DNA of 7,691 nt from Desulfobacteraceae bacterium. GTDB taxonomy: Bacteria > Desulfobacterota > Desulfobacteria > Desulfobacterales > Desulfosarcinaceae. Below are positions 1 to 3,821 of this stretch, in pieces. The stretch's first letter is position 1, and each line of letters begins with the position of its first letter. The stretch lies in assembly GCA_027031325.1 (NCBI GenBank), contig JALVRI010000029.1:1-7691 (forward strand). Direction: 5' to 3'. The notes beneath the pieces were generated by a model that worked only from the letters and a program-made list of their open reading frames with translations, was not told the DNA's origin and searched no databases. Both the position numbers and the translations under genes were made by a program.

Positions 1-2
1 CG

Positions 3-494
3 CCTGCAAGCGGCAAGCCCCCCGCTGATGGAACGCCCGAGCCTGAACCGGTCAACGTCCCGTTTGCCATCCAGTATGGTCCGGCCCTCAAATCTTTCCG
101 CAGCCTGCCGATTGTCATCGGCAGGGGGCAGGATTGTGATTTTGTCATCGATCATCCGGCCTTGGAACAGCGGCAGGTACAGGTCTTTTTCGCCCGGGAC
201 GGTTACTGGATAAAGGACCTGACGGGACAGGCCATGGTCCGGGTCAACCATCAGCCCTTGCAAGGAGCGGTTGTACTTGAGGCTGATGCGGTTATCCGGC
301 TGGCCCCGGAAGGACCGCAATTTCGTTTCCTGGGCGGAGGCCGCCTGGTGGAACTTGAAGCCGCGTCCCAGGCGCAGTCAGGGCCGCAGCCGCCACCTGA
401 GCCACCGGCCGCGAAGCCTTCGCCAACTTCGTCCGGACCGTCCGGCCAGACCGAAGGCAAGGCCTCGTCCCTGTTCAAAAAGTTTTTTTCCTGA
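3..494 (+). CDS. FHA-domain protein, C-terminal part (5' end cut by window edge)
   Basis: The reading frame is open from the left edge, giving 163 visible residues; the start lies outside the window. A proline-rich linker (about residues 6-20) leads into a forkhead-associated fold at about residues 21-110. It shows the family pattern of a Gly-Arg turn (VIGRGQDCDFVIDHP, G40-R41) and an aspartate-leucine strand (IKDLTGQ, D72-L73). A proline-rich, low-complexity tail follows, and the protein ends in the basic-hydrophobic stretch SSLFKKFFS. FHA domains usually bind phosphothreonine peptides, and T6SS loci often carry FHA proteins (TagH/Fha) in a Ser/Thr kinase control pathway. Here the Ser and His of the usual SxxH and the Asn of the NG motif are replaced, so phospho-binding is doubtful. 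The gene converges on the 257-residue gene with 14 nt between the stops. A link to the T6SS operon is inferred from proximity. The FHA fold call is fairly safe; the role is not. Confidence 0.75.
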   Translation, partial: PASGKPPADGTPEPEPVNVPFAIQYGPALKSFRSLPIVIGRGQDCDFVIDHPALEQRQVQVFFARDGYWIKDLTGQAMVRVNHQPLQGAVVLEADAVIRLAPEGPQFRFLGGGRLVELEAASQAQSGPQPPPEPPAAKPSPTSSGPSGQTEGKASSLFKKFFS

Positions 495-508
495 AGCTTG
501 CGGGCGGG

Positions 509-1282
509 TCAGGCCAGTTCCACCACGTACAGCTCGGTCTGCCCGCCTTCGGAGTAGGGCCCAAATACGAGGCTGGTGGGGCATCCGGCCACCTTTACGT
601 AGTATGCCTGTTGGGGGTCGATCCGGTTGCGCAGGGCCCAGGCGGTATATTCCCTGTCCCCGTGGGTCAGCTTCAGGCCCTGCATGGGATAGTTGAGCAC
701 CGCCTTTTCGGGCAAGCCGCCGGCCGGTCCCACGGCCTGGAAGTTGATTTCGGCACCGCAAACACCGAAGATCACTCCTTCCCACCGCCCGGCGGACGGC
801 CGGAGGGCGAACCACTGGCCCAGTTTTTCATCTCCCACCATTTCCAGGAACCATTCATGTGGCTGCGGCTGGACCGGGGTGTGGACCTTGGCCACGATCT
901 TGGCCGGAGTAGCTTCGGCAAGCGGCAGGATTGTAGCCTGCCGTAAGGCGGTGGGCAGGGACCGGGGTTCGAGTGTCTCCCGGCCGGTCAGGAGAATGAT
1001 GACAGGTATGCCGGGCTTTTTGGCTGCCATGAGGCTTAGGGCAACCATTGACAGCCCGTAGCGGATGTCACTGTTTGCGAGCCGCTGCGCCGGACCGGCA
1101 ATTATCCAGGCGGCCGTGGAAGGATCCAGCAAGGCGTCTTTGATCCCGATCCAGGCCATCTTCTGGTTGTCTATTTCCCAGTTGTGGGCTGCCGGCTCCA
1201 GGCCGTAATTGGCAAGCTTGGCCAGCAATGCCCTTGTCGGATCGTCTTTTTCCAGCAGGCTTGCCAGGATTTTCTTTTGCAT
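509..1282 (-). CDS. Hypothetical protein, 257 aa, two apparent domains, no recognised family
   Basis: The ATG start is supported by an AAGGA ribosome site (1292-1296) 9 nt upstream. I do not recognise the family. The N-terminal half (about 1-133) looks like an alpha/beta fold: helical start, then hydrophobic strands TAAWIIAG (about 56-63) and PVIILLTG (about 93-100) flanking a helix (YGLSMVALSLMAAKK). A Pro/Gln-rich hinge (about 135-142) leads to a second part rich in short strands (about 143-257), with Trp, Tyr and Gly (GRWEGVIFGVCG, YYVKVAG, LVFGPY). No signal peptide, transmembrane segment or catalytic motif is evident, so a cytoplasmic protein is likely. It is divergent from the zinc-ribbon gene (99-bp gap) and convergent with the FHA gene. 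It lies downstream of the spike operon on the same strand, but the zinc-ribbon gene intervenes, so co-transcription is unlikely. It could be a T6SS accessory protein or cargo; this rests only on position. Confidence 0.8.
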   Translation of the reverse strand: MQKKILASLLEKDDPTRALLAKLANYGLEPAAHNWEIDNQKMAWIGIKDALLDPSTAAWIIAGPAQRLANSDIRYGLSMVALSLMAAKKPGIPVIILLTGRETLEPRSLPTALRQATILPLAEATPAKIVAKVHTPVQPQPHEWFLEMVGDEKLGQWFALRPSAGRWEGVIFGVCGAEINFQAVGPAGGLPEKAVLNYPMQGLKLTHGDREYTAWALRNRIDPQQAYYVKVAGCPTSLVFGPYSEGGQTELYVVELA

Positions 1283-1317
1283 ATCAATTCGTCCTTTCTT
1301 TAATTGGTCCCGCTGCC

Positions 1318-1346
1318 TTGAAATCCACAGTCGACTGGGATATCCT
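1318..1346 (+). promoter_or_regulatory. Candidate sigma70-type promoter for the zinc-ribbon gene
   Basis: A TTGAAA box (1318-1323; 5 of 6 match to TTGACA) is followed after exactly 17 bp by TATCCT (1341-1346; 4 of 6 match to TATAAT). This would give a leader of about 30 nt before the start codon at 1382, with the ribosome site inside it. It lies in the 99-bp divergent gap between the two genes. No convincing promoter for the opposite gene was found in the same gap. This is a consensus match only. Confidence 0.4.
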
Positions 1347-1368
1347 GCCCCCCAAAGTCAAAAGCATC

Positions 1369-1373
1369 AGGAG
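1369..1373 (+). promoter_or_regulatory. Ribosome binding site AGGAG of the zinc-ribbon gene
   Basis: AGGAG lies 8 nt before the ATG at 1382, which is ideal spacing and supports both that start and the reality of this short gene. Confidence 0.7.
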
Positions 1374-1381
1374 ATCGAAAA

Positions 1382-1603
1382 ATGCTCAACGGTCAATGCC
1401 CCCGCTGCAGGAGCAGGTCCGTCTATCGCAGCCGAAACGGCGTCATTTCCGGCGACAAGCACATATTTGTAAGGGGGTTGGGTTTTTCCTCCCCCCGTAG
1501 CGACAGGATGACCTATGTTTGTACGGCCTGCGGGTACTACGAAAATTACATCAGCGACAAGGCGGTTTGCCGCAAGATAGCCTCAAAATGGGAAAAGGTC
1601 TAG
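1382..1603 (+). CDS. Small zinc-ribbon protein, 73 aa
   Basis: Two Cys-x2-Cys knuckles, CPRC (C6, C9) near the N-terminus and CTACG (C47, C50) in the second half, are about 38 residues apart. This is the classic four-cysteine zinc-ribbon layout; an extra Cys (C63) lies outside it. The middle is basic and aromatic, and the protein ends in the Trp-containing stretch KIASKWEKV. No membrane segment is present. Zinc ribbons this size are often nucleic-acid or protein-binding adaptors, but nothing here shows a partner or function. The start has a good AGGAG site and a plausible promoter upstream. The gene is on the opposite strand to the spike operon and its stop lies only 6 nt from the DUF4150 stop, so it is an independent unit between the spike operon and the 257-residue gene. 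Confidence 0.85.
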   Translation: MLNGQCPRCRSRSVYRSRNGVISGDKHIFVRGLGFSSPRSDRMTYVCTACGYYENYISDKAVCRKIASKWEKV

Positions 1604-1609
1604 CCCGGC

Positions 1610-2011
1610 TCAGGGAGCCAGGAGCAAGACCTTGACCTGGCTTGGTACCAGCCTGGCCCCCAGGGTATTGGTGGAATTTTGAAGGCTCATGCTGGTCAAC
1701 CTGGTGGCCGGCATACCACCCACCAGAACGGTAAAGGCCGCCGTCAGGTGCCGGGACGGCCCCATTACCGTGGCACTGGCAACACCTGTGGCGAGGCCGG
1801 CGTTGTCGCCGTTTGTCAGCGGAATGCTGGTCGCCATGTTGTGGGCCGGTGCTCCCATGAACAGGATATTGTATGCCGCCGGAACTCCCATGGGGCCCAT
1901 GGCGATGTTGGGATACGGTATGGGCACCGGTGAAGGCGAAGGGGGGGCCGGGGTCAGGCAGACATCGGGAAAACCCGTGTCGGTTCCCATCATTTGAGTG
2001 TTTGCAAACAT
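1610..2011 (-). CDS. DUF4150 PAAR-like spike-tip protein, 133 aa
   Basis: The protein begins MFANTQMMGTDTGFPDVC and continues TPAPPSPSPVPIPYPN, the N-terminal signature of DUF4150 (PAAR-like) proteins. Glycine-proline-rich turns follow (GPMGVPAAYN, FMGAPAHNM, NGDNAGLATG), then VLVGGMPATRLTS. PAAR and PAAR-like proteins form a small cone that caps the VgrG trimer, sharpen the T6SS tip and connect effectors to it. Cys18, His57 and His88 could take part in metal binding as in PAAR cones; this is inference. The length suits a stand-alone tip, with no toxin domain fused. The frame also has an in-frame TTG three codons earlier (2020), but its GAGAGG site would then touch the start codon. The ATG at 2011 has that site 9 nt upstream and gives the usual MFANTQ beginning, so I chose it. 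It is the last gene of the operon, 21 nt after DUF3540. Confidence 0.88.
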   Translation of the reverse strand: MFANTQMMGTDTGFPDVCLTPAPPSPSPVPIPYPNIAMGPMGVPAAYNILFMGAPAHNMATSIPLTNGDNAGLATGVASATVMGPSRHLTAAFTVLVGGMPATRLTSMSLQNSTNTLGARLVPSQVKVLLLAP

Positions 2012-2020
2012 CTTGCTCAA

Positions 2021-2026
2021 CCTCTC
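2021..2026 (-). promoter_or_regulatory. Ribosome binding site GAGAGG deciding the DUF4150 start
   Basis: On the minus strand GAGAGG lies 9 nt before the ATG at 2011. It lies directly against the alternative TTG at 2020, so it favours the ATG. Confidence 0.65.
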
Positions 2027-2032
2027 TTCTTA

Positions 2033-2680
2033 TTAGCCTATATGAATTCTTTCCCCATCGATTTTGATATCTTCCCTGGCTGTCATGACGGTGTACTGGC
2101 TGTTCAGGCTCACCAGCTTGGTGGCGCTCACATCCAGGCGGCCGGTTCTGACCACCTCGTCTTGTTCCACACTGCGAAAGACCCGCTTGGCGCGCTGGAC
2201 CAGGCGCTGGGCAGCGGTTTCGAGACAAGCGGCAATCACCTTGATCCTTTCTATTCCCGCCTGGAGGCGGCCGGCGGTAAATCGCAGATCGCTGATCCTG
2301 ATTTTGCCCTCCAGGGCATCCAGCTTCAGCCGGGGAATCGTGGCGTTCAGGCCTCCGGCGGTGGCCAGCTCGATACCTTGGCGGGCCGCCACCTCCAGTT
2401 TACCGGAATCGAGCTTTAGACGCAGGTCACCTTCCAGGGCCAGGGTGGTGGCGTTAGCGGCCGATTCCAGTACCGCCAGGATATACGCGTTGCCGGGGCC
2501 CTGGCGGCAAATGAGAACCTGGTCACCTGGCGCAGGGCGTACCAGGCAGCTTGCAGCCATCCGGGCTGCAAAGGTTTCGTTTTCGGCGCAGACGGTGAAA
2601 CGCTCCTTGCTGCAACCGGTAACCAGAGCGTATTGCTGGTAAACAGGGCCTTGTTGGTTGATGCGTGCCAAGTTGTCCAT
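2033..2680 (-). CDS. DUF3540 protein, T6SS spike-associated, 215 aa
   Basis: The sequence matches the DUF3540 layout. An N-terminal part (about 12-72) has alternating strands and a turn CLVRPAPGDQVLICRQG followed by AYILAVLE. A strand-rich repetitive part comes next (about 77-131; GDLRLKLDSGKLEVAARQG). A helical, basic segment (about 136-172) precedes a C-terminal strand part ending TAREDIKIDGERIHIG, typical of the family. DUF3540 genes are commonly found beside vgrG, DUF2169 and DUF4150 genes. The biochemical role is not established; the N-terminal part resembles the OB-like domain of phage gp5/VgrG proteins, which would make it a spike component or spacer (inference). The frame stays open 20 codons further upstream, but that would overlap the preceding gene. 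The ATG at 2680 has an AAAGGAG site 7 nt upstream and was chosen. There is no signal peptide or membrane segment. Confidence 0.88.
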   Translation of the reverse strand: MDNLARINQQGPVYQQYALVTGCSKERFTVCAENETFAARMAASCLVRPAPGDQVLICRQGPGNAYILAVLESAANATTLALEGDLRLKLDSGKLEVAARQGIELATAGGLNATIPRLKLDALEGKIRISDLRFTAGRLQAGIERIKVIAACLETAAQRLVQRAKRVFRSVEQDEVVRTGRLDVSATKLVSLNSQYTVMTAREDIKIDGERIHIG

Positions 2681-2687
2681 TTGAGAT

Positions 2688-2694
2688 CTCCTTT
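2688..2694 (-). promoter_or_regulatory. Ribosome binding site AAAGGAG of the DUF3540 gene
   Basis: A near-perfect Shine-Dalgarno sequence sits 7 nt before the ATG at 2680. Its first A is the last base of the TAA stop of the preceding pentapeptide-repeat gene. This decides the start and suggests coupled translation. Confidence 0.75.
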
Positions 2695-3821
2695 TAAAGC
2701 GGCGGCTGCCAGTCTTCACCCATGGTCCGCAGCTGGTCATCGCCTGAGGCGCTGCTGCGATTGGCGCCCTTCCAGACAGTTCCTTTTTCGATTATCCTGT
2801 GCATCCGGGTCCGGAACAGATTGGCACCGCTCAAGTCGGCCCCGGAAAGATCGGCGTGGGCCAGGTCGGCGTCGCTGAGGTTGATCTTTTCCATCTCGGC
2901 CGCCAGGCACTTGGCTTCCGTCAGCACGGCCGCGCTGAAATCGCTGGCCCTCAGGTCGGCGCTGCTCAGGTTTGCCTTTTGAAGGACCGCCTGGCGCAGA
3001 TCGGCCATCCGCATCTTAATCCCTTTCAGATTGGATTCCACGAAAAGGGCCATCCTGGCCTTGACCCGGTCGAGATTGGCGCCTTCCAGGTCGGCCTGGA
3101 CGAATCCGGCCTGGGTCAGGTCGGCCCCGGAAAGGTTGCAACCGGCAAAGTCGGTGCCCTTCAATTGGGCCTGGGACAGGTTGACGCCGGCAAGATCAAG
3201 GCCCTTGAAATTTGAGTCCATCAGGATGGCCCGGCAAAAGTCGGCCCCGGAAATATCGATCTGGGTAAAATCGACAGCGACCAGAACCGCCTGGGGACAC
3301 ACCGCCCCGGCCAATGAACAGCCCCCAAGGCCGGCTTCCATGAAGCTGGTCTGGCAGAGGTTGGTCTTTGCCAGGTTGGCGTTTTGAAGATCTGTGCGAT
3401 AGAAAACAGCCATGGTCAGATCGGCGCCTGAAAACGAGCTTTGCGAAGCCCGGCTTTCAACCAGCTTGGCCATGACCAGGCTGGCATTGCGCAGATTTGT
3501 GTTTACAAGACTTGATTCGGTCAGGGCCGCCATGGTCAGATCGGCGCCTTCCAGGCTGGCCAGGTCCAGGCGGCATTGGTAGAGGACTGATTCCTTGAAG
3601 TTGGCGCCGTCGAGGCTGGATTCCCTGAAATCGATCCTTTCCATTATGCATCCGGAAAGATCGATTCCGGTAAGATCAAGGCCGCTGCAATCGAAATTGG
3701 CCAGGAATTCTCCTGCGGCGGCCCGTTTTTCAAGCTCTTGGCGTTCAAGACGTCTGGGCGGGCCGAAGTAGGCCAGCTCTTGTGCAATCTGTTTTTCGGG
3801 GTTCATCTCCTGGTTATTCAT
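2694..3821 (-). CDS. Pentapeptide-repeat protein, 375 aa, long uninterrupted solenoid
   Basis: After a helical, charged N-terminus (about 1-40), nearly the whole protein is A(D/N)LXX pentapeptides. Reading every fifth residue from C45 to M340 gives Leu, Phe, Met, Ile or Cys at the inward position, with only Ala exceptions at 125 and 255. That is about 60 units with no phase break, predicting a right-handed four-sided beta-helix of about 15 turns. A tail of about 35 polar residues (341-375) follows. Pentapeptide proteins include gyrase-protecting DNA mimics (Qnr, MfpA), but those are shorter and nothing here points to that role. The start ATG overlaps the upstream stop as ATGA with no clear ribosome site, implying translational coupling to the DUF2169 gene. 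The opening of the solenoid resembles that of the neighbour's C-terminal half, suggesting paralogy. Within this operon a scaffold, adaptor or cargo role is possible. Confidence 0.9.
   Translation of the reverse strand: MNNQEMNPEKQIAQELAYFGPPRRLERQELEKRAAAGEFLANFDCSGLDLTGIDLSGCIMERIDFRESSLDGANFKESVLYQCRLDLASLEGADLTMAALTESSLVNTNLRNASLVMAKLVESRASQSSFSGADLTMAVFYRTDLQNANLAKTNLCQTSFMEAGLGGCSLAGAVCPQAVLVAVDFTQIDISGADFCRAILMDSNFKGLDLAGVNLSQAQLKGTDFAGCNLSGADLTQAGFVQADLEGANLDRVKARMALFVESNLKGIKMRMADLRQAVLQKANLSSADLRASDFSAAVLTEAKCLAAEMEKINLSDADLAHADLSGADLSGANLFRTRMHRIIEKGTVWKGANRSSASGDDQLRTMGEDWQPPL
2796..3695 (-). repeat. About 60 in-phase pentapeptide units (15-nt periodicity) in the 375-aa protein
   Basis: This is the coding span of residues 43-342. 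On the plus strand the repeat shows as recurrent GTCGGC and AGATCGGCGCC words at multiples of 15 nt, the reverse complement of Ala-Asp-Leu codons. The phase holds across the whole span. Confidence 0.9.
3409..3429 (-). repeat. 21-bp exact direct repeat, copy 1 (second copy 3529-3549)
   Basis: The 21-bp stretch beginning GCCATGGTCAGATCGG (plus strand) recurs identically exactly 120 bp away at 3529-3549. The spacing equals 40 residues, or eight pentapeptides (two helix turns), and both copies encode GADLTMA. It suggests growth of the solenoid by in-frame duplication. Confidence 0.8.

Noticed and set aside
453..494. AGGC-AAG-GCCT stem followed by AAAAAGTTTTTTT as a terminator of the FHA gene
   Set aside because: It lies inside the coding sequence before the stop. 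The stem is only 4 bp and is separated from the T-run, which encodes Phe-Phe near the C-terminus.
251..815. Minus-strand frames overlapping the FHA gene and the 257-residue gene
   Set aside because: They are Arg/Gly/Pro-rich translations typical of wrong frames in GC-rich DNA. They lack domains and ribosome sites, while the genes in the other frames have both.
1607..1619. Perfect 5-bp hairpin GGCTC-AGG-GAGCC at the junction of the two convergent stops, as a bidirectional terminator
   Set aside because: The stem is short, there is no T-tract on either side, and it lies mostly within the last codons of DUF4150. A hairpin of this size is expected often in GC-rich DNA.
2681..2740. Longer DUF3540 start 20 codons upstream
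   Set aside because: It would overlap the pentapeptide gene by 47 nt, and its extra residues are Arg-rich and unlike the family. The ATG at 2680 has a near-perfect ribosome site.
2799..3215. Plus-strand open frame of 138 codons rich in GLGQVG/GPGKVG-like repeats
   Set aside because: It is the antisense image of the pentapeptide repeats (reverse complement of Ala-Asp-Leu codons). It has no ribosome site, and the minus-strand gene fully explains the sequence.
2694..3821. Quinolone-resistance (Qnr/MfpA-like) gyrase protection by the pentapeptide protein
   Set aside because: The length is nearly twice that of those families, the two-part layout with loops is absent, and the operon context is T6SS. 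There is no specific evidence for gyrase binding.
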